Source of the DNA: Pogostemon cablin
Lineage: Eukaryota > Streptophyta > Magnoliopsida > Lamiales > Lamiaceae
Length of the DNA: 64,000 nucleotides
Reading direction: 5' to 3'
Assembly (NCBI GenBank): GCA_023678885.1
Contig: CM042987.1
Coordinates: 22,406,927-22,470,926 of the forward strand
Part shown: positions 46,526-58,199 of the stretch, in pieces
How the letters are laid out: each line of letters starts with the position of its first letter
Position numbering within the stretch: position 1 is the first letter of the stretch
Program-made: the position numbers and the translations under genes
The notes under the pieces: generated by a model
Seen by the model: only the letters and a program-made list of their open reading frames with translations
What the model was told of the DNA's origin: nothing
The model's database searches: none

Positions 46526-48401
46526 TGATGCGTGTTTTCTTTGCACACAAAATTAATCCCCAAGTATTAAGGATATCAATTACAGCTTAAGCAAGCGACC
46601 AAGTGAATTATCGAACCTAAAGGACGGTGTATTATCAATTTAATTATTTACTAAATTAATTAAGACAAATTATGAAAATATAGTTTTTGGAATTTAATTA
46701 TAATCTACTAACCAAATACTTTTAATAACAAATAAAATAAATAAGAAACTAGAAAAATACGAAAGTTAATCAAGTAGGAGAATAGGCAGCTCTAGGATAA
46801 TCCAGTTTCACTCATTAATCTCCCTTTCGTGTATCAATATCCGACTCTGCCTTGTGGAATATGAACGCATCACTAAACCATGCAAATCTACTCTATAGAC
46901 ACAAGTAAATATGCGTGTAACATGTGTGAATAACCTTGGAGCAAGAGATATAATTTCACCCCCCCTTTCTAGGTACTATCAGCGTATACTATTTCCCTGG
47001 CCAATTGGTACTCTAACCCTATATGATGTCCCTTTATAGGTACTATAAAATTATCCTCTTTATCCTACTTACTAACCCGAATTCAATTCAATTAATAAGT
47101 ATTCATATAAAATAATTCTAATGAAGCTTTGGAGTCCCCTCACTTAGAATCATAACATAAAATCCTGCTCAGCAGTGAACGCACTCAATCAATAGCCAAG
47201 ATATGTATTCAGACTCTACATGACGGTTAATGATGCACAAAACAACTTTGAGTATGAATTAAAAAAGCATAGTCTTATATAAAATAAATCCACAAGTAGT
47301 GTTGTATGGAGTATACACACGAAAGTTTAATTAATTCATAAAAACCTTCAAAACCCTAGATATACCAGAATGGTTCTAGCCCATGATGTTGCAAAGAACA
47401 ATCATGGGGGTTGGATAGATCTTACCCATATGTCTAGAAAATCACAATATAAATTAGGAAACGAAATAAACTCTAGATATGGGCATCGTCGCGTCCTTCT
47501 CCATCTTGAATCCTCCTCTTGGTTGTCTTCTTGATTTCACAGACGAATCTTCAAAGTAATGGATGGATGGAGGAAAGGATGTGGATGATGGTTGGGGGTG
47601 ATCTCCCCTTGTGGGGTGTAGGATGATTATGTTGTGTTATCTCCAATCCAATGAATAATGATGTTATCTACATCACCTTTTACACTTGTAAGCTCTCCTT
47701 ATGGACCTAGGATGGGATTTTTCTTGGAAAACACGAAATGACACGCACTTAGGGTGTAGAAATATAGATCTGGCGCTGTTCAAGCTTCTGGTTCGACCAT
47801 GACATAGTGGTCGAACAACTCGTGTCGTGGTCGAACCACACCATGGCAGCTTCTGCAGTCTTACTGTTTCGTGTATAACATTCACACCCAAACTCTGATT
47901 TGAGTGATTCTTGCGCTCACGCGATCCTCTCTTCCTTAAATTTCTACCCATATATAGAACTCTCAGAAACATTATCATTTTTATATGTAACAAGTCATGC
48001 AAATTAGTATAGCCGTTCTGTTCAGCACAGCTTGCGCGACGTCACCATTCTGATCTTAACTTTCTCGTTTGGAATCTGATTGAAGTGTTCCTTATGGAAA
48101 AATGACCCTCTCTTCTGTGGCTTTCCAACCATGTTTTACACTTCCAATTTAAAGGTCTACACGAATATAGAAAAATTACACAAGTTGGACGTGCGTTTTT
48201 CAGCATTTATACACAAGTTGCACCATTTCTCCAACTTGGCACTTTTGATCCATTTTCCACCTAAAATATATAAAACACCTCAACTGCACCTTTTTTCTCA
48301 AATACAATGAATATAAGACATTTGTGCTAATATATAATAACAATTCCTATAAAAAAGGTGTTAAATTTGATACTAAAACACGCTTATTTTCACTTTCATC
48401 A
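46526..48401 (-). repeat. 5' LTR of copy B
   Basis: 1876 bp, TGATGAAAGTG...AAAACACGCATCA on the minus strand. Contains two AGTTATG-type modules (47845-47951; 48031-48130; the first reads GTTATA) and a short GGTTCGACC group (47789-47850). The TATA position reads TGTAAAAGG here, so the promoter box is mutated while the 3' LTR copy is intact. Confidence 0.88.
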
Positions 48402-48819
48402 ATAGTACCTAGAAAGGGAGGGGGGGAAATTACATCTCTTTCTCCAAGCTCATTCACACGTGTTACACTCATATTTACTTGTGTCTATAGACTAGATTTG
48501 TATGGTTTAGTGATGCGTCCATAGTCCACAAGAAGTTAAGTAGTAAAACTGGATTACCCTAGAGCTACCTATTCTTCATTCTTGAGTCACTTTCGTATTC
48601 TTCTAGTGATACTTTATTTTATTTATTATTTTAATTAATTTTTTAGTAGTTAAATAATTCAATGCTCAACTTTATTGCATTGTATTAATTAATTTATTAA
48701 ATAATTAAATTGATAATATGTCGTCCTTTGGGTTCGATATTTAACTTGGTCGCTTATCTAAACTACAATAACATCCTTCATACTTGGGGACTAATTGTGT
48801 GTTGAGAAAACGCGCATCA
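48402..48819 (+). repeat. 5' LTR of copy C, last part
   Basis: Resumes with the duplicated ATAGT and runs to GAAAACGCGCATCA at 48819. Carries the CTTTGGGTTCGATAT phrase common to the gypsy LTR ends. Confidence 0.85.
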
Positions 48820-48825
48820 AGTTTT

Positions 48826-48843
48826 TGGCTCCGTTGCTGGGCA
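48826..48843 (+). promoter_or_regulatory. Primer binding site (tRNA-Asp type), copy C
   Basis: TGGCTCCGTTGCTGGGCA, three changes from the tRNA-Asp complement. Confidence 0.82.
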
Positions 48844-48979
48844 CGGCTGTTATTATTAATTTATTATTTCTAGTTTGATTAAGACTTCTATTTGTGATTA
48901 TTTATTTCTAACTAACCTTTAATTTTTCTGAGGTACTTGTGCACTAGGATAAGGAGAGGAAGGAAAGGAAGAAATAACA

Positions 48980-50651
48980 CACAGTGCTAAACATAGGCAG
49001 AATCCGGATAATGTTGTCATACGTGAAATTTTTAAATACGATGAGAATGTCAACATGGGGTTGATAGGAGCAAGGGGAGAAGATGATGATTTTGAGATAA
49101 ATCCCGCACTTATTAACATGGTAGAGAAGAATCCCTTTTCTGGAGGTTCTTGTGAAGATCCATATCAGCATCTCAAAAGATTTATTGGTTATGCAAACAC
49201 TCAAAAGGGTGCTGGAGCTAATGATAATGCTAGACGGATTGCCCTATTCAAGTTCTCTTTGATTGATAGGACAGAAGCTTGGCATGATACTTTTGATGTC
49301 ACAGATTGCACTACATGGGACCAACTGCAGCAGAAGTTCTTAGAGAGATACATGCCACCCTCTAAGGTGTTTAGAATGAAGCAAGAGATCACCCAATTTG
49401 TTATGAAACCAGGGTGAGAAATTTCATGAGGCGTGGGATAGGCTTAAAGATATGCTCAGGAGGTGTCCACAGCTTGGGATGTCTAAGGCTCAATACATAA
49501 GTATCTTCTACTATGGATTAGATTGTGTGTCGCGAATTCTTATTGATGTATCATCAGGAGGAGCACTATTATCTAAGACAGCAATTGAAGCAGAAAAAGT
49601 TATTTGAAGACATCTCTAATAATTCACGTGACTTGCCTATGGAAAGAGTAAAAGGATCTTATGTACTTGGTAAAGTGGCTCAAATTGAACATCAAGTGGT
49701 GAAACCAAATAGGGATGATGAGATCGTCTCTAGTCTACCTAATATCAACAAGCTATTAGAGTCCCAGCAGAAATAGATTACAGAGCTGACATAAAGGGGG
49801 CCTAGTAGACAACAGCAAGAAGTGAAGAGTGTTGAAGATACCTTCAATCGATACATGGCTAAGAATGATGCAAGAGTGGATAGACTTAAGGCTACTATGA
49901 ATGCTAATCATGCAGATTTATCTAAGCAATTTAAAGACCTTACTTTGATGATGTGGCAGACTGCCGAGAACGTGAATCAATTGATACAAATGTTGGGAAA
50001 AGGAATATTCTCGTCTTAAGGCATAAAGAATCCAAAAGAGTGCAAAGCCATCACTTTGAGGTCCGGAACGCAATATGAGGGACCAATGATGCCAACAGTA
50101 GATTCTGGAGCTTCAGGAAGCTGGTTTGTCTCTGGTTCGACTAAACTCCTTGGTTGAACCATCTCTCACAAGTCAAACCGGACACTTGGGAATGTTCCGG
50201 AGATCGCCGATGGCCAGTTCAACCTCGATTCGGCCAAGGTCTCGGTTAAACAAACACCTATGATAGTTGAATGGAAAACCATGGAAGAGAGGATTATTTT
50301 TGCGTAAGAATCACCTTAATCGGAGGTCAGATGCAAAAGTTATGCCCTAGAGGTCCATTCAACCAATCGTTCGAGTCGAACACTCATGCAATGAAGATGC
50401 CCATGGAGACCCAATCATGCAAGAGCATAGATGTGATTTCTAACTTGTTTAATCTTAATTTTAATAGGACAAATGATTCTAAATTTAAATGGAAGATTGT
50501 CGAGGAGAAGTCTAGACAGCCATAGGATGAAGGAAATTCTGAGGATCATATACTTGTGACCAAGAAAGGTGAGGTGCTGTGTGTAGACAAGAAGAGGGAA
50601 ATGAAATTCTTGAAGGTGAGGATACGAGAAGACCGCCCTTTGATCCAATAG
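48980..50651 (+). pseudogene. Gag remnant of copy C
   Basis: The start codon is lost. MGLIGARGEDDDFEINPAL, MVEKNPFSGGSCEDPYQHL and RYMPPSKVFRMKQEITQ are readable to about 49416, where an extra G shifts the frame. Later pieces read KLFEDISNNSRDLPMERV, NRDDEIVSSL, and ITLRSGTQYEGP. The linker is short and contains an AGTTATG module (50268-50352). It joins directly to HAMKMPMETQSCKSID, skipping the KKWERAKKLRAE segment kept in copies A and B. The tail ends KVRIREDRPLIQ and TAG 50649-50651. Confidence 0.8.
50125..50385 (+). repeat. Shortened TTCGACC array with an embedded AGTTATG module (copy C gag linker)
   Basis: About eight degenerate motifs (GGTTCGACT, GGTTGAACC, GTCAAACC, TCGAGTCGAAC) flank a module TGGAAAACC...AATCGGAGG...AAAGTTATGCCC at 50268-50352. 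The same pair of signals sits side by side in the LTRs of copy B. Confidence 0.7.
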
Positions 50652-51786
50652 TTCGAAAAGGATTCTTACCGTCATGACTTCCCAACGTTAAATATGAGCA
50701 CCTGTTGGGGGGTTTGCCCTTTCGTTTTATTGCTTTTGAGTTTCTTTTGTATAAATAAGGATTTATTATATTTGAGGTGCTCACATTTTGACAATTACAT
50801 TTCTTTTCAAATTTAGTTTCGACTTATATTTTTACTAAGTTTGGGGGAGTGTGATATACTTACCTCGTCTTATGAGCACTAAGGGTATAATTTTTCCTTT
50901 CATTGGTTGTTTGTTTGTTAGGGGATTGATTTTTTGCGGCATATTAATATTTTAACCGGTGTTGATATGTCGATTTTTTGCAACTTACTTAATGTTTCGT
51001 GTGTTGTGTTGGTGTGTCTAGTGTGTGGAGTCTATTAGATAGTCAATTGAGTCTTTCTTATAGTTCTCCTATATTATTACTAATGAATCCTTTGATGATG
51101 AATATGTTTGAGTTTTGATGATAGAAAAGGTAAAAGAGTGGCAAGACGAGTTCTATACTGAGGCTTTGACCTGACCGAGTTGAAAAACTTGATACGTTGA
51201 AGATAAATTAGGTGCCCTCGTTTCCTTATTCTATTTCTTATGTGTGCTTTTAATTCATGGAGTGATATGATTGAGATTTTGGTTTAGTGATCCATGTGAG
51301 CTTATATTGTTTAAATTGTGCCTAGAATTCATATGCTTTTGAAATTGATGAAGGAAGTGTACTTGATTATATTGTGATATGAAGTTCAATGTGTATTTGT
51401 AGGATATTGCTTACCATGAAGAGTGCTCTGTTATTTGTTAAAAACCCATGTGAGAATTTGAGCCTCATTGATCATGATAAATAATCACATGATAATTCTT
51501 TTCTGGTAAGTATCGTTTTGTGCGTGTATTCTAGAACTTGTCTTAAGTCTCCTTGAATATTCAAGATTAGTCTAGTGGATTATGGAAATGATATTAGGTC
51601 ATCTTTGAATAGCCCATCTTTTCCCATATACTTTACCTGAATTCATTAAATCCTTTGTCAGCCTATTGTGCCTTTTTAAATACATTCTTTTGATAGCCAA
51701 TAAAGCTTTAATGAAGGGAGTGGTGATTTGAGGGTTGATAAGGATGATGAAAGAAGAATCTTAAGGATGAAAAGGAAAATTCTTGG

Positions 51787-51890
51787 TGTACTGCTCAAAT
51801 CTAGTATTCCATGGAAAGAAACACCCTAGGGTAGTGCTTAAATCTAGTACCCTATGGAGGATGTGAGAGGTAGCGCCCAAAACTGGTACT
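51787..51890 (+). repeat. Triple 22-bp GGTA...TACC repeat (copy C)
   Basis: Units at 51787-51808, 51830-51851 and 51869-51890. The middle unit is the cleanest: GGTAGTGCTTAAA, TCTA, GTACC. Confidence 0.8.
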
Positions 51891-52501
51891 TCAAAAGAAA
51901 AAAAAAAGAAAAATAAAGTGAAGAAAAGGAGAATGTTGGAGTTGAAGAGCTAGAAAAACTTGAAAATAAAAATATGTTGTGCTTGAAGGAGAAAGATTAG
52001 AGAGTTTGAAGAGAATGTTGTGCTTAATTGAAGTGATGAGGAAGAATGAAAAAGATCGAGATAGACTACAGCTTGTTTGATCCGAGTTTTGAGTCACTTA
52101 TCCATTTATTTCCCACCTTTTCCAAAGAGCCTACATTACAACCAAATAAAAGTCCTTTTTGATCCATGATTTGCTACCTATAAGTAAAAAGAGAGTTGAG
52201 ACAATAAGCAAGCTTATGGTTACGCATGAACTTGAATTGAATCTAAGCGTAAACACCTTAACCCATAAGTGTACATCTTTTATACTTGAGTGCGAGTGAT
52301 ATATACTTCCCGTGAGAACAATTCAATGGAGCATTTGAATTGGTGAGATTGTCTTATCTTGTATGCTATGAATGAATTATTGCATGTAATGAAAATTGCA
52401 TCACCTAAGTTCAGAACAATAGTATTTTGAATGGGATATGAGTCATATTCCTTATTTCCCCGCTAATTTTCTTAATCTCTCACTCTCTTTATTTTTATTT
52501 T

Positions 52502-52538
52502 GTTGCCTCGGGACGAGCAGCGGGTAAGTTTGGGGGAT
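52502..52538 (+). promoter_or_regulatory. Pre-PPT hairpin and polypurine tract (copy C)
   Basis: GTTG-C-CTCG-GGA-CGAG-CAGC (52502-52521): a T-A pair of the stem has become a T-G wobble. Then GGGTAAGTTTGGGGGAT and the LTR. Confidence 0.7.
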
Positions 52539-54356
52539 TGATGAGAGTGAAAATAAGTATGTTTTAGTGTCCAATTTAACACATTTTTAATGGAAATTGT
52601 TGTCATATATTAGTACAAGTGTCTTATATTTGATATATTTTAGAAAAAGGTGCGTTTGAGGTGTTTTATTGTGTTTTAGGTGGAAAAATGATCAAAAGTG
52701 CAGAGTTGAAGAAAAGGTGCAACTTGTGTATGAATGTTGAAAAATGCACGTCTAACTTGTGTAATTTTTCTGTGTTTGTGTGGAGGTTTGAACTGGAATT
52801 ATAACACATGGTTGGAAAGCCACATAAGAGTTGATAGTTTTGGCATAAGGAACACTTCAATCGGAATCCAAACGAGAAAGTTATGATCGAATGGTGACGT
52901 CGCGCAAGCTATTTCTACTCAGCACGATTGTTCCATTTTACATGACTTGTTATATCTTCAAATGTTGGAATTTTGGTGAGATATTTATATGGATAGAATT
53001 CCAAGGAAAGGAGAATCGTGTGACCATAAGAATCACTAAAATCAGAGATTGAACAAGGAAGTTATACTCAAAATCGTGAAGTCGCGCAGCTGCCAACGAG
53101 AATTTTCAAAAATTTTCGAAATTTTTCAAAAATTACCTATTTCTTGGAGCACAATTAATCTCCTTATCACATAATCCTCCATGATTCACCCATATCTTTT
53201 ATTTCCTTATTTAATTCTCTTCTCACACCTATGTATATTTTATATCATTATTCATGTGAGGGAACCGCAATACAATCATCATACACCCCACAAGGGGGAT
53301 CACCCCCCAACCATCATCCACATCCTTTCCTCCATCAATCCATCACTTTGAAGATTCGTCTGTGGAATCAAGAGGAGAGCCAAGAGGAGGATTCAAGATG
53401 GAGAAGGGCGCGACGATGCCCACATCTAGGGTTTTATTTATTTCCTAATTTATCTTGTATTTTCCAGACATATCGGTAAGATCTATCCAACCCCCAAGAT
53501 TATTCTTCGCAACATCATGAGCTAAAACCATTTTGGTAGATCTAGAGTTTTGAAGGTTTTATGAATTAATTAAACTCTCTTGTGTGTCCTCCGTACAACA
53601 CTACATGTGGATTGATTTTATATATGATTGTGCTTTCTTAATCCATATTCACGGTCATTTTGTGCATCTTCAATTGGTATATAGAGTCTGAATATATATC
53701 TTGGTTGTAGATTGAGTGCATTCACTGCTGAACAGGATTCCATGTTATGATTCTAAGTGAGGGACTCCGAAGCTTAATTAGAACTATCATATATGAATGT
53801 TTATTAATAGAATTGAATTTGGATTAGTAAGCAAGGATAAAGAGGGTAATTTTATAGTATCTATAATGGGAGATCTTATCGGGTTAGATTCCAGACGTGG
53901 AAAATAATTGATTCTGATAGTACCTAGAAAGGGGGGTGAAATTACATCCCTTGCTCCAATGTTATTCACACGTGTTACACGCATATTTACTTGTGTCTAT
54001 AGAGTAGATTTGCATAGTTTAGTGATGCGTCCATAGTCCACAAGACAGAGTCGGCCTGCACTTGAGAGAGAAGTTAAGTAGTAAAACTGGATTACCCTAG
54101 AGCTACCTATTCTCCATTCTTGAGTCACTTTCGTATTCTTCCAGTAATACTTTATTTTATTTGTTATTTTAATTAATTGTTTAGGAGTCAAATAATTCAA
54201 TACTCCACTTTATTGCATTGTCTTAATTAATTTAGTAAATAATTAATTGATAATACGCCGTCCTTTGGGTTCGATATTTAACTTGGTCGCTTATCTAAAC
54301 TATAATAATATCCTTCATACGTGGGGATTAATTGTGTGTTGAGAAAACTCTCATCT
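52539..54356 (+). repeat. 3' LTR of copy C
   Basis: 1818 bp, TGATGAGAGTG...AAAACTCTCATCT (final A mutated). Two AGTTATG modules in tandem (52811-52910 and 52990-53094). Followed by GGGGT, the target duplication. Confidence 0.88.
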
Positions 54357-56427
54357 GGGGTATAGAGCCAAAGATGTGTTGGAATTGGTTCATCCTGATT
54401 TGTGTTGTCCTATGTCTATTCAAGCAAGAGGTGGCTATGAATATTTCGTCACATTCATTGACGATTATTCTAGGTATGGATATATTTATTTGTTGTACCG
54501 CAAGTCTGAGTGCTTTGATAAATTCAAAGAGTACAAGGCTGATTTGAAAAAGCGTCAAGGAAAATTTATCTAAACACTACGATCTGATCGTGGTGGAAAA
54601 TATCTCTTGGGAGAGTTTAGAGACTATTTATCAGGGGAAGGGATTGAATCTCAATTGTCTGCACTGGGCACACCCCAACAGAATGGTGTTGCGGAAAGAA
54701 GGAATATGACTCTTATGGAAATGTTAGATCAATTGTGGGATATCCTATAAGAACGAAGGGTGGTTTATTTTATGATCCTAAGAGTCAGAGAGTGATCGTT
54801 AACACGAATACTAGATTCTTGGAAGAGGATTATGTATTGAATCACAAACCCATGAGTAAAATTGTTCTAGAAGAAATTAAAGGAGAACACCTAATTTAAT
54901 ACCAAATGTACAAGAGGACATACCACAAATAACTGCACCGCATGTTACACCTGATACACAATTGCCTGTGGTGCCTCGTCGCAGTGGGAGGATTGTGAAA
55001 CAATCGGAAAGATTCATGTTTTTAGGAGAGTCATCAGACTTGGTCTCTGGTGAACATGAGATCAACCCATGGAATTATAACGAAGCACTGCAAGATAAAG
55101 ATGCAGATTCTTGGCAAAAAGCAATGAAATCAGAGATAGAATCAATGTATTCTAATCAAGTCTTGGAGCTTGTAGAACCATCAAATGGTGTAAAAGCCAT
55201 TAGATGTAAGTGGGTCCAGAAAAGAAAAAGAACATCTGACGGTAAGGTGGAAACCTTTAAGCCAAGGCTTGTTGCGAAAGGATATACTCAGAAAGAGGGA
55301 ATTGATTATGAGAAAACCTTTTCACCTGTGGCCATGCTTAAGTCAATCCGGATTCTTTTATCTATGCTGCACATATGGATTATGAGGTATGACAAATGTA
55401 TGTCGAGACACCTTTCCTAAATGGAAGTTATGAGGAAAACATCTATATGAAGCAACCAGAGGGTTTCACTGTGAAGGGCAAAGAGCATCTTTTTGTGCAA
55501 GCTTAAGAGAACCATTTATGGACTCAAACAAGCTTCAAGATCTTGGAACATCCGTTTTGATGAGGTAATCCAGTCATATGGATTTATTCAATGTCCGGAT
55601 GAATCTTGTGTGTATAAAAAGTGTGACAGAAACGTGGTGATATTTCTTTTACTTTACGTGGATGATATCCTTCTCATTGGAAACAAAGTAAAGGTATTGT
55701 CGGGCGTAAGGGTATGGCTATCTAAGTAGTTTTTGAAATGAAGGACTTAGGAGAAACCGAGCACATTATAGGGATTAAAGTAATAAGAGATCGCAAGAAA
55801 ATAATGTTGAGCTTATCCCAAGCTTCATATATTGATACTATCCTTGCTCGTTTTAGCATGCAAAACTCCAAGAAAGGTTTTCTGCCTTTCAGGCATGGAA
55901 TACCTCTATCGAAGGAAATGTGTCCAAAGACACAAAAGGAGATAGATGATATGAAGGCGGTTCCTTATGCTTCGGCAGTAGGAAGCCTCATGTATGCAAT
56001 GCTATGTACGAGGCCGGATATCTATTTTGCCGTGTGCATGGTCAGTAGGTATCAAAGTAATCCCGGAGAGGGGCATTGGACTGCGGTAAAATATATTTTG
56101 AAGTACCTGCGAAGGACTAGGAATTACATGTTGGTTTACTGAGAGGATACTTTGCTACCTTTATGTTACACAGATTCGGATTTCCAATCAGACAAGGACA
56201 ACAGTAAATCCACCTTGGGTTATGTGTTTACTCTTGGAGAAGGAGCCATAGTTTGGAGGAGTGTTAAGCAAAAATGTGTTTCTGACTCCACCATGGAAGT
56301 TGAATATGTAGAAGCCTCTGAGGCAACTAAGGAAGCAGTATGGCTCAGGAACTTCTTAATGGACTTAGATGTAATTCCTGGTTTGCCAAAGTCAATCACA
56401 ATTTATTGTGATAACAGTGGTGCAGTT
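54357..56427 (+). pseudogene. Copia-2 integrase core, reverse transcriptase and RNase H
   Basis: Integrase: VLELVHPDLC, FIDDYSRYGYIYL, RSDRGGKYL, GTPQQNGVAERRN. Then a deletion from the MLDQ codon (about 54727) straight to VGYPIRTKGG, removing roughly 80 codons. RT: CKWVQKRK, RLVAKGYTQKEGIDYEKTF, YGLKQASRSWN and catalytic LLYVDDILLIGN (55650-55685). RNase H: CYTDSDFQSD, STMEVEYVEASEA and TIYCDNSGAV, where it stops at the Athila-3 LTR. Several frameshifts (for example near 55385 and 55490) and stops. Copia order INT before RT is clear. Confidence 0.93.
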
Positions 56428-56619
56428 TGATAATAGTGTAAATTCACGTATTTTAAGCTCTGATTTCTGTAATAATGATGTATGATTTGATCTTAAGTCA
56501 ACATAAATCTAGATATATAGTGGAAAGTCACGAATCAAGTGCGTTTGAGGCCGTTTGAGCAGATTTCTGAAGGAAAATAGAATCGAAGTACACGGAACTG
56601 GAAGAGGGGCATGAAAGTG

Positions 56620-56905
56620 CCTGGTTCGACCAGAACACGAGTGGTCTGACCACCGGTTTGGGTCGAACCAGTAACCTGAAAATGTGTTACAGCACGGTTC
56701 GACCATGAGATTATGGTTCGACCAGGCATGATGGTAAAACTGTGGTCTAATCAAAAGCCTGAAGTTTTGGAGTGAGGATTCGACCACGAAGCTTCTGGTT
56801 CGACCGGCGGTTCGGGTCAAACCAGACACCTGCTAGTGCGTTACAGGCCGGTTCGACCAGGCTGAAGATGATTCGACCAAGGGCTTTGGTCGAACCAATG
56901 ATGGG
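56620..56905 (+). repeat. GGTTCGACC/GGTCGAACC array in the Athila-3 LTR
   Basis: About 14 motifs. A unit of roughly 190 bp (CTGGTTCGACC...GTCGAACCAG...GTTACAG...GGTTCGACCA) is repeated twice, suggesting growth by tandem duplication. Confidence 0.83.
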
Positions 56906-56989
56906 AAAGCTTCTGGATCCATATTTTACACCTTCAGTACATGTTTTCACTCAAAAAGCCCATTAGAGGTCTATTGGAGGAGCTAAAGT

Positions 56990-56997
56990 TATATAAG
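56990..56997 (+). promoter_or_regulatory. LTR TATA box, Athila-3
   Basis: TATATAAG between GGAGGAGCTAAAGT and GAAGACCCTACGC; same context as TATAAAAG at 18746. Confidence 0.55.
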
Positions 56998-58106
56998 GAA
57001 GACCCTACGCAGTAGAGAGAGACACCATTCACCACTTTCATTCTACATAACATCCGAAACCCTACCATCATCCAAGGAGCTGTAGAGAGAGATTCGTCTG
57101 AAGAATCAAGTGAGAACCAAGTGAAGATTCAAGATGGAGAGAGACGCGACGGTGCCCGCATCTAAGGTTTACTTCACTTCTTAATTTATCTTGTAATATT
57201 CAAAACTATGGGTAAGATCTATCCTACCGCCATGATTGTTCTTCGATCAATCATGGGCTATAACCGCTTCGGTAGTTCTAGGGTTTATGAAGGTTTTATA
57301 AGTTAATTGAACTTCCATGTGTATACTCCGTACAACACTACTTGTGGTTTATTTTATATAAGACTATGCATTTTTAATTCATACTCAGATTTGTTTTGTG
57401 CATCAATAATTGTTATGCAGAGTCCGAATACATATTTTAATTATTGATTGAGTGCGTTCACTGCTGAGTAGGATTACATGTTATGATTCTAAGTGAGGGG
57501 ACTCCGAAGTCTCATTAGAACTATCTTATATAAATACTTGTTAATTGAATCTTATTCGAGTTAATAAGTAGGACAAAGAAAATAACTTCATAGTACCTAT
57601 ATAGGGAGATCATATTAGGTTAGAGTACTTAGTGCATGCGAAATAATTGATACTGATAGCACCTAGAAAGGGGGGTGAATTATATCTCTTGCTTTAAGGA
57701 TATTCACATGTGTCGCATGCTTATTTACTTGTGTCTATAGAGTAGATTTGCATGGCTTAGTGATGCGTCCATACTCCACAAGGCAGAGTCGGACATTGAT
57801 GCATGGAAGGGAAGTTGATTAGTAAAATCGGATAGCCCAAAGGAGTACCTAATTTTTCACTTATTCACTTTCGTTTATTCTCTACTGCTTGTTTATTTTA
57901 ATTGCTACTTTAATTATTTGTTCATTAGTTACTTAATTCAACATAATTATATTGCCAACATAGTCTTAATAAGTTAGATTATATTTAAATTGATAATAAT
58001 ACGTCCCTTGGGTTCGATAATCACTTGGTCGCTTATCAAAGCTAAAATATCATCCTTTATACTTGGGGATTAATATCGTGTGTTGAGAAAACACTCATCA
58101 AGTTCT

Positions 58107-58124
58107 TGGCGTCATTGCTGGGGA
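58107..58124 (+). promoter_or_regulatory. Primer binding site (tRNA-Asp type), Athila-3
   Basis: TGGCGTCATTGCTGGGGA, three changes from the tRNA-Asp complement, six bases after the LTR end. Confidence 0.85.
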
Positions 58125-58199
58125 CGACATTAATTATTAGTTTATTATTTCTAGTTTATTTGAGAGTATTTTATTCTTGTCTTTATTTTCTAATGCTTA

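Larger units (their letters stand above)
40638..48401 (-). mobile_element. Copy B: complete gag-only Athila-like element
   Basis: 7764 bp with LTRs at 40638-42530 and 46526-48401 and the perfect duplication ATAGT (40633-40637; 48402-48406). The internal part of 3995 bp carries primer site, Gag fusion frame and the 3' modules only. It lies in the 5' LTR of copy C, in reverse. LTRs are alike over nearly their full length. Loss of all pol domains marks it as non-autonomous. Confidence 0.92.
50652..52538 (+). other. 3' non-coding region of copy C
   Basis: No gene. In order: TGTTGGGGGGTTTGCCC phrase; hairpin with arms CAAATTTAG (50808-50816) and CTAAGTTTG (50835-50843) plus G-tract; TTGATTTTTTGC block (50921-50995); TTCTAGAACTTGTCTT (51528-51543); triple 22-bp repeat; pre-PPT hairpin and PPT (52502-52538). 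Confidence 0.75.
39396..54356 (+). mobile_element. Copy C: gag-only Athila-like element containing copy B
   Basis: 5' LTR 39396-40637 plus 48407-48819, primer site, broken Gag frame, 3' region and 3' LTR 52539-54356. Duplication GGGGT at 39391-39395 and 54357-54361. Without copy B it is about 7.2 kb. It contains no trace of protease active site, RT, RNase H or integrase core. Inserted into copia-2 integrase. Confidence 0.9.
34889..56427 (+). mobile_element. Copia-2: Ty1/copia element split by nested gypsy copies
   Basis: 5' LTR, primer site, leader, gag and the first half of pol up to 39395; pol resumes at 54362 after copy C is removed and breaks off in RNase H at 56427, where the Athila-3 LTR begins. 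The 3' end is outside the window. Same family as copia-1 by LTR start, leader and protein motifs, but much better preserved. Confidence 0.88.
56428..58100 (+). repeat. 5' LTR of Athila-3
   Basis: 1673 bp, TGATAATAGTGTAAATTCAC...GAAAACACTCATCA. U3 start matches the Athila-1 LTR. Carries a GGTTCGACC array (56620-56905), a TATA box (56990-56997) and the conserved R-U5 half. Confidence 0.87.
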
